NCBI GenBank assembly: GCA_035274425.1
Contig: DATEOC010000021.1
Coordinates: 1-64,000, forward strand
Length of the DNA: 64,000 nucleotides
Direction of reading: 5' to 3'
Origin: JADMIH01 sp035274425
GTDB lineage: Bacteria > Chloroflexota > Chloroflexia > QHBQ01 > JADMIH01
In this document: positions 43,573 to 52,639 of the stretch, one piece after another
Layout of the letters: every line of letters begins with the position of its first letter
How positions within the stretch are numbered: the first letter of the stretch is position 1
Notes under the pieces: model-generated
Told to the model about the DNA's origin: nothing
The model's database searches: none
The model's input: only the letters and a program-made list of their open reading frames with translations
Position numbers and translations under genes: made by a program

Positions 43573-45588
43573 TCACGGCGCGGGGATAACGTCCACAGAA
43601 ATCCATGCAATATCTAACCGGACAGGCTCTTCGATAGTGTCGAGACGAAGGCTGTGTAGCTCCTTCCCTACCTCCCCGACGGGCACATAAGTCCAGTAGA
43701 TAGCCCACTCCTCGGAGGGAAGCAGGCTGAAGGTATATTTGCTCTCTCCCTTCCACTCCTCTTGTTCATTGTCTGCACGCCAGCGCCACCTGCCTGCCTG
43801 TCCTTGCTCCCCCGTAGGGAGGCGGATGCATACCGCCAGGCGCAGCCAGCGTGCCCCTGAAAGGTCAAGCCGCAATTCCGGCGGTACGATATGGGCATCG
43901 TTACCGGGCGCAGGCTCATAAACCGCGTATGATGATCCACCTGGGGGAGGCGATTCCGGTGTGGGTGCGCACCTGAAGGTTGCTCCTGCTGGTCGCCAGA
44001 GCAGAAGCATGAGATCGGTGCAATTCATATAGTTCCACGTCTGCTTTCCGGTGGGAGGTTGGCCTGGTAGCGTCACCCCGGCCAATCTACCTACGTAATA
44101 AAGTTCATCCTGGGGGTTGAACGAGAAGTCAAGGTTATAAATCCCGGCTGCGGCTGTAAGAGGTTGTGCCAGTTGCTCTTCATCGAGGTGAGGGACCTGG
44201 CGCAGCTTCGCAGGCTGCTTATTGAAAGTCTCCATCGCCCTCTCGAAGCCATTCCAGAAGACGACGCTGCCGTTATGGCTCTTGGGCAGGTCAGTTGTGT
44301 TGAATACCACCTTCTGCCCCGGTATTGGTACGATCAACTCCCCTATCTCTCGCACTATGTGTTGCGTCTGCCGCGATGTAGCTACCCACGGCTGTAGCTG
44401 CAACCAGCAGAAGGGGAGTGCGAACAGCAATATAGCGGCAAGCAACGGCCATCTAAATCTTCTCACTACAGGCTCGCTGAGGAGGCTCGATAAGAGTACC
44501 GCCAGCCCAATGCAGAAGCCCATGAGGCTGAAATATAGCAAGCGGTTGTTGAAGTTTTCGGGCTGGGCATCTATCAGGTTGAGCGCTGGAGCAAGGAAAA
44601 TAGAGAGCCATGCCAGCGCGAGCACCAGCAGAGGCCAGTGCTTGCGTCCCCACAGCACCAGCCCAACCAGTAGAAAGAGGGTCATGCCAGCCCCCACTGC
44701 CTGCACAACGAGGCCATGAAAGACGCTGCGATTCAGCGGCATGATTAGCTGCGTACCTGCCGTTACAAGCTTATCCCAGTAGAAATGCTGGAAGTCGGTT
44801 GGCCTACCTGGATAACCTATAATCCCGCCTCCCGCGACGCGCAGGCCAACAAAAAGCAAAGCTGGGATTGCGAAGGGAAGTGACCAAACTATAGCCCTTA
44901 CGATGACACGTACTGTGCTTCGCCTTCTGTCGTCCGTCGTCCGTCGTCCGTCGTCCGTCATCGGCGTAATAGCCAGGACTACGAAGGGCAATATCACTGG
45001 TAAGGTCAGCGCACTCTCTTTCATGAGCACACCCACACACGTGGCAGCCAGACCGGCAGCGTACGGTCGCCAGTCATGCGTCTTCCAGGCCAGAGCGAAG
45101 CCCCATATAGCGCCCAGTGTGCATACCGCCGCCCACAGGTCCCACTGCGAGGAGAGCCACGCCACAGGCTCGGTGCTGAGTGGGTAGACCGCGAAGAGCG
45201 CTCCCGCTAACCACCCTACGCCAGCCTCTCCTGATATGGTCGCTACGGTTCGACCCAGCATCCAGGCCACCAGCGCGTGTAGCGCCAGGCTTACGGCATG
45301 GTAAGGAAGGGCATTTGTGCCGAAGAGATTGTAGCCCAGTCCCCAGGTTATGATGGTGCTGAGAGGGCGATAGAATAGCTGCCCGTCCCAGAAATCCAGG
45401 AAGGAGCCTGTGAGGGTAAGACCTTCCTGCGAGCCGAGGAAGTCAAAATCATCCGCCACGAACCACATGGAGAGGACCGGGGCGTAGGCGACGACAGCCA
45501 AAGCCGGTATCAGTAGCCAAAGCTGCCAGGAATCCCAGCGTAGTCCTCTTTTGGCGAGTTCCGGGCGTATTTCTCCTGTAGCCGTCAT
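43573..45588 (-). CDS. GT-C-like multi-spanning membrane protein
   Basis: A 671-residue protein with about eleven predicted membrane segments and a soluble C-terminal domain of about 200 residues. The acidic FVADDFDFLG after the first helix is where GT-C glycosyltransferases (PMT/ArnT/TMTC type) have their catalytic Asp pair, so it may use a lipid-linked sugar. AGGAG precedes ATG 45588; a longer reading from 45645 is not needed. Residues about 209-221, MTDDGRRTTDDRR, lie in a loop between helices and are encoded by a heptad array. Substrate unknown. Confidence 0.7.
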   Translation of the reverse strand: MTATGEIRPELAKRGLRWDSWQLWLLIPALAVVAYAPVLSMWFVADDFDFLGSQEGLTLTGSFLDFWDGQLFYRPLSTIITWGLGYNLFGTNALPYHAVSLALHALVAWMLGRTVATISGEAGVGWLAGALFAVYPLSTEPVAWLSSQWDLWAAVCTLGAIWGFALAWKTHDWRPYAAGLAATCVGVLMKESALTLPVILPFVVLAITPMTDDGRRTTDDRRRSTVRVIVRAIVWSLPFAIPALLFVGLRVAGGGIIGYPGRPTDFQHFYWDKLVTAGTQLIMPLNRSVFHGLVVQAVGAGMTLFLLVGLVLWGRKHWPLLVLALAWLSIFLAPALNLIDAQPENFNNRLLYFSLMGFCIGLAVLLSSLLSEPVVRRFRWPLLAAILLFALPFCWLQLQPWVATSRQTQHIVREIGELIVPIPGQKVVFNTTDLPKSHNGSVVFWNGFERAMETFNKQPAKLRQVPHLDEEQLAQPLTAAAGIYNLDFSFNPQDELYYVGRLAGVTLPGQPPTGKQTWNYMNCTDLMLLLWRPAGATFRCAPTPESPPPGGSSYAVYEPAPGNDAHIVPPELRLDLSGARWLRLAVCIRLPTGEQGQAGRWRWRADNEQEEWKGESKYTFSLLPSEEWAIYWTYVPVGEVGKELHSLRLDTIEEPVRLDIAWISVDVIPAP
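44926..44963 (-). repeat. Heptad array inside the GT-C-like gene
   Basis: About five GTCCGTC units, read on the gene strand as TDDGRRTTDD. They interrupt the protein at a hydrophilic loop without breaking the frame. Confidence 0.9.
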
Positions 45589-45750
45589 TTGCGCTCCTGA
45601 AGTTGCTTTGGTGCTAAGGATACAACCCATGCGACAGTTTCGCAACAGGTTCTAGTATCTCGCCTCTATAAGCTTTCGCGCTATCCTAACTCGGAATTCT
45701 TACTTCGCCCCGGCTGATGCAAAGTCGTGATCTAACTGTAAACTTTTCCA

Positions 45751-45870
45751 TGTCATTCTGAGCGAAGCGAAGAATCTGAAGGTGTTGGAGTGCTACTAGC
45801 TACAGTTGGAGTGCTACTAGCTACAATTGACGCAGACTTTTTTAGATTCTTCGCTTCGCTCAGAATGACA
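45751..45870. repeat. Palindromic dispersed repeat, copy 2
   Basis: The arms (45751-45777 and 45844-45870) match copy 1 at 2917-3015. The loop carries a 21-bp tandem duplication (45785-45805, 45806-45826; core TTGGAGTGCTACTAGCTACA). Confidence 0.85.
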
Positions 45871-45934
45871 TGGAGAGAGTTACTGCTCATTCGAAGTGCG
45901 CTGTCTCTGACGCAAACTCAGCACTTAGCGGCTG

Positions 45935-45964
45935 TTGCCGTGTCGCTTTACCCTCTGGTATAAT
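45935..45964 (+). promoter_or_regulatory. Promoter of the yebC-ruvC-tlyA run
   Basis: TTGCCG (45935-45940), 18-bp spacer and TATAAT (45959-45964) with TG one base upstream (extended -10). Confidence 0.6.
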
Positions 45965-46027
45965 CCTGGTATTCACCATTTCCATTGAGTAGTCGTTAGC
46001 CAGTAGACGGCACCATGACCTGTCTAC

Positions 46028-46056
46028 ACATCACGCATCACGCATCACGCATCACC
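46028..46056 (+). repeat. Heptad array (ACGCATC)n before yebC
   Basis: Three to four units in the yebC leader, ending 16 bp before the ATG. Confidence 0.9.
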
Positions 46057-46071
46057 GAAAAGAGGTACGCC

Positions 46072-46833
46072 ATGTCAGGACACAGCAAATGGTCCACCAT
46101 CAAGCGCAAAAAAGGCGCGGCTGACGCCAAGCGCGGCCAGCTCTTCACCAAGCTGACACGCGAGATCACGGTCTCTGCCAAAGAGGGTGGGGGTGATCCC
46201 GACTCTAACTTCCGCCTCAGACTGGCTGTACAGCGCGCCCGCACCGAAAATATGCCTGCCGAGAATATACAGCGCGCCATCCAGAGAGGCTCCGGCGTAG
46301 GCGGAGATGGTGTGACTTACGAAGAGATCACCTATGAGGGTTATGGACCTAACGGCGTGGCGATGCTCGTGCAATCGCTCACGGACAACCGTAATCGCAC
46401 CGTCGCCGAGGTCCGCTCCATATTCACGAAGATGGGTGGCTCCCTGGGCGAGGCAGGTTCCGTTGGCTGGATGTTCGAGTCGCGAGGCCTCATCACTATC
46501 GAGCCTAAGGCGGGCCAGGACGCCGATGATATAACTTTGATGGCTATAGACGCAGGCGCGGAGGATGTTTCCGTTGATGAGGAGGGGAACGTTGAGGTAG
46601 TCACGAGCTTCGAGGGCCTGAAGCGCGTGCAGGACGCACTTACCTCCCAGGGCCTCAACGTCACCCACGCCGAGACCACCATGATACCCAAGACTACTAT
46701 GTCACTTGACGACAAATCCACCGAGCAAGCCCTGCGCATGGTAGAGCGCCTCGAAGACCTCGACGACGTGCAGACCGTTTACACCAACCTCGACCTCACC
46801 CACGCCGACGCCCTCATGGCGAGCATGAGCTAA
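46072..46833 (+). CDS. yebC: YebC/PmpR family protein
   Basis: A 253-residue YebC/TACO1 family protein, described as a DNA-binding regulator and more recently as a helper of translation at difficult motifs. MSGHSKWSTIKRKKGAADAK is the universal N-terminus, and ENMPAENIQRAIQRGSG the next conserved block. AGAGG precedes ATG 46072; the ORF extension to 46015 is encoded by heptads. Linkage to ruvC is the common order in bacteria. Confidence 0.95.
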   Translation: MSGHSKWSTIKRKKGAADAKRGQLFTKLTREITVSAKEGGGDPDSNFRLRLAVQRARTENMPAENIQRAIQRGSGVGGDGVTYEEITYEGYGPNGVAMLVQSLTDNRNRTVAEVRSIFTKMGGSLGEAGSVGWMFESRGLITIEPKAGQDADDITLMAIDAGAEDVSVDEEGNVEVVTSFEGLKRVQDALTSQGLNVTHAETTMIPKTTMSLDDKSTEQALRMVERLEDLDDVQTVYTNLDLTHADALMASMS

Positions 46834-46840
46834 CGGAGTT

Positions 46841-46907
46841 CTAAATTTTGAATTCTGAATTATGGGCGCAAATCCCAATTCAAAATTCAAAATTCAAAAT
46901 TTAAAAT
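46841..46907 (+). repeat. AT-rich heptad array between yebC and ruvC
   Basis: TTTTGAATTCTGAATT (after the yebC stop) and CAATTCAAAATTCAAAATTC (before ruvC) are reverse-complementary in type. The array runs to the ruvC start and leaves no Shine-Dalgarno. Confidence 0.8.
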
Positions 46908-46908
46908 T

Positions 46909-47439
46909 ATGATCACCCTGGGTATCGATCCCGGCACCGCTATCATGGGCTATGGCCTTGTAGAGAGCGGTGTTTCCCCTTACGGCGATGGCCGCCCGCG
47001 TGGCTCCGAGCAGTTGCGCATGGTCGAGTATGGCGCGCTCTACACTCCCCCCAACACTCCCCTCGTGGAGCGCCTCCCTATGCTATACGACGGGTTGATG
47101 GAGCTTCTGAAAGAGCACAAACCCTCTGCGGTCGCCATCGAGGAGCTATTCTTCAATAAGAACGTCCGCACTGCCCTCACAGTGGGCCAGGCGCGGGGTG
47201 TCGCAATCCTGGCTGCCGCTCACTCCGGTGCCACCGTCGCGGAGTACACCCCCCTCCAGGTAAAGCAGGCCGTAGTCGGCTATGGCCGCGCCACAAAAGA
47301 GCAGGTGCAGAGCATGATCAAGATCATCCTGAATATGGACCACATACCCCGCCCCGACGACGCCGCCGACGCCCTGGCTATCGCAGTCTGCCACATCCAC
47401 TCGCGCGCCTACGAGAGGCTTGTGGCTGAGGGGCAGTGA
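46909..47439 (+). CDS. ruvC: Holliday junction resolvase RuvC
   Basis: A 176-residue endonuclease that cuts four-way junctions at the end of recombination. Catalytic acidic residues are visible: D7 in LGIDPGT, E78/E79 in AIEELFFNKN, and D150/D151 with D154 in RPDDAADALA. The basic loop YGRATKEQV is present. ruvA and ruvB are not in the window. No ribosome site is visible because the AT-rich heptads abut the ATG. GTGA overlap with tlyA. Confidence 0.95.
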   Translation: MITLGIDPGTAIMGYGLVESGVSPYGDGRPRGSEQLRMVEYGALYTPPNTPLVERLPMLYDGLMELLKEHKPSAVAIEELFFNKNVRTALTVGQARGVAILAAAHSGATVAEYTPLQVKQAVVGYGRATKEQVQSMIKIILNMDHIPRPDDAADALAIAVCHIHSRAYERLVAEGQ

Positions 47440-48218
47440 AGCAACGTCTAGACCTCGCCCTGGTGGAGCGCGGCCTGGCAGAGAGTCGAGCGCGCGCCCA
47501 GGCGCTCATTATGGCCGGTGAGGTTATGGTGAACGGGCAGCGCGCCGATAAGCCGGGCATGTCCGTTCCCACCGCCGCTGAGATCACAATCAAGGCTTCC
47601 CTTCCTTATGTCAGCCGGGGTGGCCTGAAACTCGCACATGCTCTCGACGCTTTCAACCTCCATGATCGCGTACGTGGCAAGGTAGCCCTCGATATAGGCG
47701 CGTCTACGGGCGGCTTCACCGATGTGCTGTTGCAGGCGGGGGCCTCTCGCGTTTACGCCGTAGACGTGGGCACCAACCAACTAGCCTGGAAGCTGCGCCA
47801 GGACCCACGCGTCGTAGTGATGGAGCAGACCAATTTTCGCTACCTCCAAACTCTACCCGAACAGGCTGACCTGGCGACTGCCGATGTTTCCTACATCGGT
47901 CTTGATCTGATTACGCCTCCCGCTATCTTCCTTACCACTTCTGATGCCTTCATGGTCTTCCTCATAAAGCCTCAGTTCGAGGCGGGCCGCGAGCAGGTAA
48001 GTAAGGGTGGCGTCGTGCGCGACCCAAAGGTCCACCGCGATGTTATAATACGTCTGGCCTCTATGTGGCAGGAGAGGGGTCTTTATCTCGTAGGCTTGGC
48101 TCGCTCGCCCATCACCGGCCCCGCAGGCAACATCGAATACCTAGTGTATCTCGAAAAGCAGCCGCCCGTACAGCAATTTGACCTCAAGACGGAACTTGAG
48201 CGCGTGCTAGGAGATTAA
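47436..48218 (+). CDS. tlyA: TlyA-family rRNA 2'-O-methyltransferase
   Basis: A 260-residue protein with an N-terminal S4 RNA-binding domain (RLDLALVERGLAESRARAQA to KPGM) and a C-terminal FtsJ/SpoU-type Rossmann methyltransferase (ALDIGASTGGFTDVLLQAGA, SAM loop). Family members methylate ribose in rRNA and affect capreomycin sensitivity in mycobacteria; older annotations say hemolysin. GTG 47436 overlaps the ruvC TGA. It lies one gene before nadK, a common arrangement. Confidence 0.92.
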   Translation: MKQRLDLALVERGLAESRARAQALIMAGEVMVNGQRADKPGMSVPTAAEITIKASLPYVSRGGLKLAHALDAFNLHDRVRGKVALDIGASTGGFTDVLLQAGASRVYAVDVGTNQLAWKLRQDPRVVVMEQTNFRYLQTLPEQADLATADVSYIGLDLITPPAIFLTTSDAFMVFLIKPQFEAGREQVSKGGVVRDPKVHRDVIIRLASMWQERGLYLVGLARSPITGPAGNIEYLVYLEKQPPVQQFDLKTELERVLGD

Positions 48219-48263
48219 TGGCAAACCGCGTAGCAATATATCTCAAAACTGTATTATTTTACA

Positions 48264-48344
48264 TGTCATTCCGAACGCAGTGAGGAATCTCCCAGCTTGC
48301 CAGGTGGATAGTTCTCTAGATTCCTCACTGCGTTCGGAATGACA
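48264..48344. repeat. Palindromic dispersed repeat, diverged subfamily
   Basis: Arms of 27 bp (48264-48290 and 48318-48344), core CATTCCGAACGCAGTGAGGA, related in layout to the copies at 2917 and 45751 but with different internal bases. Confidence 0.85.
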
Positions 48345-48401
48345 GGGAGTGCTATACATCTCCTGGAGACATTTTCTGTCATTTAAGACTGGCTACAGAC
48401 C

Positions 48402-48429
48402 AATAGCTACCAGCTACCAGCTACCAATA
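48402..48429 (+). repeat. Heptad array (AGCTACC)n before nadK
   Basis: Three units plus a partial one, 11 bp upstream of the nadK start. A family not used elsewhere in the window. Confidence 0.8.
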
Positions 48430-48439
48430 GGACATACGT

Positions 48440-49279
48440 GTGATAACCAAAGTTGGCTTTATAGTAAACGATACTATCGCCCCCGCCATCGAACAGGCGG
48501 ACCGGACTCGTACCCTCCTTGCCAAAGCGGGCGTGCAGGTCATGGAGTCCCATTCGGTCTCTCCTGAGAAGACACTCAAATGGACCCAGGGTGACGGTCT
48601 GGAGCTTATCTTTACCTTCGGCGGCGACGGCACCATACTGCGGGCCGCCCGGTTGGCCGCTCCTCTCCACATTCCCCTGGTGGGCGTGAACCTGGGGCGG
48701 GTCGGTTTCCTCACGGAGTTGAACCCCTCTCAGGTCGAAGAGTGCCTCCCCTTATTCCTCGCCGGGCAATACTGGTTGGAAGAGCGTACCATGTTACAGA
48801 CCGAGTTGTGGCGAGGTGAACAAAAGGTAGACTCTTTCATCGCGCTCAACGACGTGGTGGCGAGCCGCGCCGCCCTCTCCCGCGTGGTCCACTGCACCCT
48901 CAGCGTCAATGGCGCTCGTGTCACGACCTACGTAGCCGATGGTGTTATCATCTCCACTCCCACTGGCTCTACGGCATACTCGATGGCGGCGGGCGGCCCC
49001 ATCCTCCACCCTGAGCTGCGCAGCATCGTCGTCACGCCTGTCGCACCATACCTAACCATCGTCAAGAGCCTCGTGCTTCCAGACGATAACTGCCTGGACC
49101 TCCATATAGATACCGACGATGAGGCCTTCTTGACCGTGGACGGTCAGACCCATGTGGCCCTCAAAGATGGTGATACCCTCCGCATCACCACCTCCACCGA
49201 CCCTTGCCTCTTCGCCCGTGTCAAAGAGCGCGCCTATTTCACGGCCACTTTAGTAAGCAGGCTCAGACGGGCTGAATAA
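48440..49279 (+). CDS. nadK: NAD kinase
   Basis: A 279-residue ATP-NAD kinase that makes NADP. GGDGT (61-65) is the catalytic loop; LNDVVASR and GVIISTPTGSTAYSMAAGGP bind NAD; and TVDGQ lies in the C-terminal beta domain. Length and motifs are complete. The start is GTG 48440 with only a weak AGGA upstream. It is the last gene of the yebC-ruvC-tlyA-nadK run, though a palindromic repeat separates it from tlyA. Confidence 0.95.
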   Translation: MITKVGFIVNDTIAPAIEQADRTRTLLAKAGVQVMESHSVSPEKTLKWTQGDGLELIFTFGGDGTILRAARLAAPLHIPLVGVNLGRVGFLTELNPSQVEECLPLFLAGQYWLEERTMLQTELWRGEQKVDSFIALNDVVASRAALSRVVHCTLSVNGARVTTYVADGVIISTPTGSTAYSMAAGGPILHPELRSIVVTPVAPYLTIVKSLVLPDDNCLDLHIDTDDEAFLTVDGQTHVALKDGDTLRITTSTDPCLFARVKERAYFTATLVSRLRRAE

Positions 49280-49313
49280 TCAGGAGATACATCCTCTGGT
49301 GAGGCTATCTATA

Positions 49314-49655
49314 TTACTGCCGTGGGCGGTTTATCCGAATTAGATGACCTATTGTGTCTGGCTGATCGAGTAACGTGGAATTGATACGTTGTGCCAGGGA
49401 GACAAAGTCGGCGTCAAATGTGCAAACGACAATTCCTGAATGATCCGGGTTTTTGCGATGTAATCTTATGAAGTGCTTGCGATTCATTGTTATGAGTGCC
49501 CTTTTCTCGGCATGAGCAAATGCGAGTACCTCTTCATCAGGCATTGCTTGGCCCGCCTTACCAGTTTCAAATAGGGTCATTACATCGTGGCCAAGTCTGC
49601 GAAGCTCTTCTACGGTAGGCAAGGGGAAATTCTCATTGGAATACAACCTTGCCAC
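49314..49655 (-). CDS. DUF5615 PIN-like toxin
   Basis: A 113-residue DUF5615 protein. Acidic residues of the PIN-like site are in NENFPLPTVEELRRLGHDV and MNRKHFIRLHR. It starts GTG 49655, 3 bp after the antitoxin stop, in the same operon. It is only distantly like the one at 10533, so the modules were probably acquired separately. Confidence 0.8.
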   Translation of the reverse strand: MARLYSNENFPLPTVEELRRLGHDVMTLFETGKAGQAMPDEEVLAFAHAEKRALITMNRKHFIRLHRKNPDHSGIVVCTFDADFVSLAQRINSTLLDQPDTIGHLIRINRPRQ

Positions 49656-49658
49656 TCC

Positions 49659-49988
49659 TTAGGCTTCCTCGTTCTCACGTACTTGTGTATCTATCTCTTC
49701 TCTATGGGTGCGATAATATGCCCACGCATTAGCCAAGTCCTCAGCACGCAAGCTGGGATATGAGCGTAAGAGGTCGGATTCGCTAGTGCCTAGCTGCCTG
49801 GCCTGTACCAGGATCCAAACAGGAATCCTGGTTCGAACTATGCATGGCTCACCTCCATTCACGTTAGGGATGCTGTCTATCCCAGGGAACGCATCCCCCA
49901 GGTCGCGTGCTACCCATTGAAGGACCTGTGCCTTCTCGCCTGGCGTCATTTCCGATAGCAAATGCTCTGCTTCGTGCAATACATTCAT
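49659..49988 (-). CDS. DUF433 antitoxin with N-terminal extension
   Basis: A 109-residue DUF433 protein. The C-terminal 70 residues hold the domain (NGGEPCIVRTRIPVWILVQA, then SESDLLRSYPSLRAEDLANA). The first 35 residues (MNVLHEAEHLLSEMTPGEKA) are an extra helical segment absent from the other two DUF433 proteins here. The promoter carries a palindrome at 50017-50034. Confidence 0.82.
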   Translation of the reverse strand: MNVLHEAEHLLSEMTPGEKAQVLQWVARDLGDAFPGIDSIPNVNGGEPCIVRTRIPVWILVQARQLGTSESDLLRSYPSLRAEDLANAWAYYRTHREEIDTQVRENEEA

Positions 49989-50016
49989 GTCTTGTACCTT
50001 ACCCTATTGCGCTTGA

Positions 50017-50041
50017 TGTCATATTTATATGACACATTATA
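50017..50041 (-). promoter_or_regulatory. Promoter and operator of the third toxin-antitoxin operon
   Basis: Minus-strand TATAAT (50036-50041) is followed immediately by the palindrome TGTCATAT-TT-ATATGACA (50017-50034), which would cover the transcription start. Confidence 0.6.
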
Positions 50042-50105
50042 TGATATCCTGAAATCGTATCATAGTAATTTGAGCCTGCCTTTGTGCTACGCTCGTGCCA
50101 ATAAG

Positions 50106-50154
50106 CAACAAATAAAAAGAGAGTGGCATTGTGCCACTCTCTTTTTATTTGTTG
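50106..50154. terminator. Bidirectional terminator, perfect 23-bp stem
   Basis: Arms 50106-50128 and 50132-50154 pair without mismatch around TTG. The A/T tracts are inside the stem. It follows the cupredoxin protein gene on the minus strand. Confidence 0.85.
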
Positions 50155-50164
50155 CCATTACTTG

Positions 50165-52639
50165 TTAGGGCTGGCAGTTGGGGAAGAAGGTATTTGCAAC
50201 TATCTTCGATGTCTGGCCGCGAGTGGCGTTGTTGCCTGGGCGGAAGTAAGGCTTGTTATCAACCCCACATGGCTCGCCATCGCTACCACACTGGTATCCA
50301 CCCATCACGCCTTGCGCCGTCAGTCGCTCTATCCACAGATAGAATGTGCTGCTCGGAGCTACGTCCTCGAACGTCTGCCCTGTGGGCGTGCCGGTCAGTC
50401 CAGCAGCGTTCGATACGATCTTGGCGATCTGTCCGCGGGTAGCGTTTGCCCCCGTGCGGAAGTAAGGCTTGTTGTCAGGTCCGCAAGGCTCGCCAGGGCC
50501 ACCACAAGGATACCCACCGATGATACCTCGCGCTACCATGCGCTCTACAAAGAGGTAGAAAGTGCTATCAGGTGCGACATCTTCAAACGTCTGGCCCGCT
50601 GGAGTCTCGCTGAAGCCGGCTGCATTGGCGACTATCTTCGAGAGCTGGCCGCGTGTCACCTCAGCGCCGGGGCGGAAGGTGCCGTCACTGTAGCCACTCA
50701 TAATACCGCGATTTGTAAGGCACATGATGTACTGGTAGAAGGTGTTGTCCGGCGTCACATCGTTGAAGCCACCAGAGCTAGCCGCTTGCACTACCACGTA
50801 ACCTGTCATAAAGGTGCCGTGTACGGTGCAGAAGTACTCATACGTGCCGGGTGTATTGAACGTGTATGACCACGTGCCGTTCAGTCCGAACTCACCGCTA
50901 TCGAACGCGGGAGGGTTCTGCGTGCTGGTCACGCTGTGCTGGTCGTTGTCCAGGTTGGTCCAGTGGACAGTGTCGCCCACATTGATCGTTATCGTAGACG
51001 GGCTGTAAGCGTAGGTCTGGATAGCCACCTCGTGCGTCTGCGGGGCAACTGTACCGGTAGGCTGAGTCGTGCTCGTCGCCTGCGTGGTAGCAGTAGTCTG
51101 CGCCGTAGCCGTTGTCTGAGCTGTCCCAGTGGTCTGTGCAGTAGCTGTCCCGCTGCCGCCGTTGGTCACTGTTATCGTGCCCGACATATTGGAGTGGTAG
51201 TTACAGACGTAGGTGTAGGTGCCAACCGTGTTGAATGTCCAGTCGAACGTTGCCCCAGGGACCAAGTTACCACTGTCGAAGTTGCCGGCGCTCGTCACTG
51301 TGTGCGGGTAAGTGTCATTGTTGGTCCAGCGTACCGTAGTGCCGGGCTGGATCGTCAGGTTCTGCGGTGTGAACGCGAAGTTCTGGATGCTGACCATTGC
51401 GGGGCCGCCTGGCGTGCCGGTAGGTGCAGCGGTATTAGTAGGGCCAGCCGTATTGGTTGGACCAGTTGTATTGGTCGGGCCGGGCGTGCCGCCTGATGAG
51501 ACGACCGTGATCGAGCCGTTCATACCGGAGTGGAAGGCACAGAAGTAGTTGAAGGTGCCCAGAGTGTTGAATGTTCGGGAGTAGCTCCCACCCTGGCCCA
51601 GGCTGCCGCTGTCCCAGTTGCCGGGGCTTGTGGAGGTGTGTGAAGTTGAGTCAAAGTTGGTCCAGGTAACAGTGCTGCCAATTATTATGGTAGCGTTCTG
51701 CGGCTGGAAGCTTGAGTTGCGAATTTCCACCGCGATGTTGCCGCCAGCGACTGTCGGACTGACCTGGGGTGTAGCGGTCGGGCCGCCGATGACGGTCACA
51801 GAACCATGCATATCGGAGTGGAAGTTACAGAAGTATTCGTACGTACCGTTGACGATAAGCGTAGTCTCGAAGCTCTGTCCACCCTGTAGCTCTCCACTGT
51901 CCCAGTGGCCTGGGCTGGTGGTGGTATGCTCTTCGTCGCCGTCTACGTTAGTCCAATGTATAGTCGTACCCGACTGGACCGTGATATTGGCGGGGGAGTA
52001 GCCGGGGAAGTCTTCACTGACTATTTGTACGTATGCGATGTTGCCACTGACGGGCGTGTTGGTAGGGCCAGCAGTACCCGCCGTACCTGTGGTCTGGGCA
52101 GTGCCAGTGGTCTGCGCGGTGCCGGTGGTCTGGGCTGTTCCTGTCGTTTGTGCTGTCCCAGTCGTTTGTGCGGTGCCCGTAGTCTGGGCTGTCCCGGTGA
52201 CGGGCGTGCCTGTTACTACGATTGTGCCTGTAAAGCCATCCCGCTCGTCCAGGTACTGGATCGTGCCGGACTGGTTGAAAGTGAATGTGAAGGTCTGTCC
52301 GGGCTGAAGATCATCGCTGTCGAACAGGTTGTGAGCAGCATCACGCACGCGATGCCTGCGGGTGCCGTTATTCGTCCAGGTGATAGACTCGCCAGGATTT
52401 ATCGTGACGGTTGACGGCACAAAGGCGCCGTCCGTGATTGACACTCCGGCCATAGGCGCATGGTGAGACGCCGCGTGCGCAGAGCTAACGTTCAAAATCT
52501 CGCCGGGCTGAAGGGTTCCTAGCTTGAAGCCCCCCGACAAGAATAGTGCTGCCAGAACAGGCAAGCATACTGCTAAAGCCGTTACGAGCAGGTGGCGTCG
52601 CCCCTGTCGCTCCTTTCCGTTGTACCGTTCCATTTTCAT
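50165..52639 (-). CDS. Multi-cupredoxin surface protein with three SLH repeats
   Basis: An 824-residue exported protein: signal peptide (LLVTALAVCLPVLAALFLSGG), five plastocyanin-like domains separated by Thr-rich linkers (one is six TGTAQT units), then three SLH repeats. Domains 2-5 have the type-1 copper ligands: an early His (EEHTT, TSHTS, YPHTV, DQHSV) and the C-x-x-H-x-x-M type loop (FCNFHSDMHG, FCAFHSGMNG, VCNYHSNMSG, FCTVHGTFM). Domain 1 keeps the early His (RRHRV) but has YLDERDGF in place of the Cys/His/Met loop, so it probably lacks copper. It may store copper or carry electrons at the cell surface. AGGAGC precedes ATG 52639. Confidence 0.85.
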   Translation of the reverse strand: MKMERYNGKERQGRRHLLVTALAVCLPVLAALFLSGGFKLGTLQPGEILNVSSAHAASHHAPMAGVSITDGAFVPSTVTINPGESITWTNNGTRRHRVRDAAHNLFDSDDLQPGQTFTFTFNQSGTIQYLDERDGFTGTIVVTGTPVTGTAQTTGTAQTTGTAQTTGTAQTTGTAQTTGTAQTTGTAGTAGPTNTPVSGNIAYVQIVSEDFPGYSPANITVQSGTTIHWTNVDGDEEHTTTSPGHWDSGELQGGQSFETTLIVNGTYEYFCNFHSDMHGSVTVIGGPTATPQVSPTVAGGNIAVEIRNSSFQPQNATIIIGSTVTWTNFDSTSHTSTSPGNWDSGSLGQGGSYSRTFNTLGTFNYFCAFHSGMNGSITVVSSGGTPGPTNTTGPTNTAGPTNTAAPTGTPGGPAMVSIQNFAFTPQNLTIQPGTTVRWTNNDTYPHTVTSAGNFDSGNLVPGATFDWTFNTVGTYTYVCNYHSNMSGTITVTNGGSGTATAQTTGTAQTTATAQTTATTQATSTTQPTGTVAPQTHEVAIQTYAYSPSTITINVGDTVHWTNLDNDQHSVTSTQNPPAFDSGEFGLNGTWSYTFNTPGTYEYFCTVHGTFMTGYVVVQAASSGGFNDVTPDNTFYQYIMCLTNRGIMSGYSDGTFRPGAEVTRGQLSKIVANAAGFSETPAGQTFEDVAPDSTFYLFVERMVARGIIGGYPCGGPGEPCGPDNKPYFRTGANATRGQIAKIVSNAAGLTGTPTGQTFEDVAPSSTFYLWIERLTAQGVMGGYQCGSDGEPCGVDNKPYFRPGNNATRGQTSKIVANTFFPNCQP

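Noticed and set aside
50123..50869. Plus-strand 248-codon ORF
   Set aside because: Antisense to the SLH repeats of the cupredoxin protein; no plausible domain.
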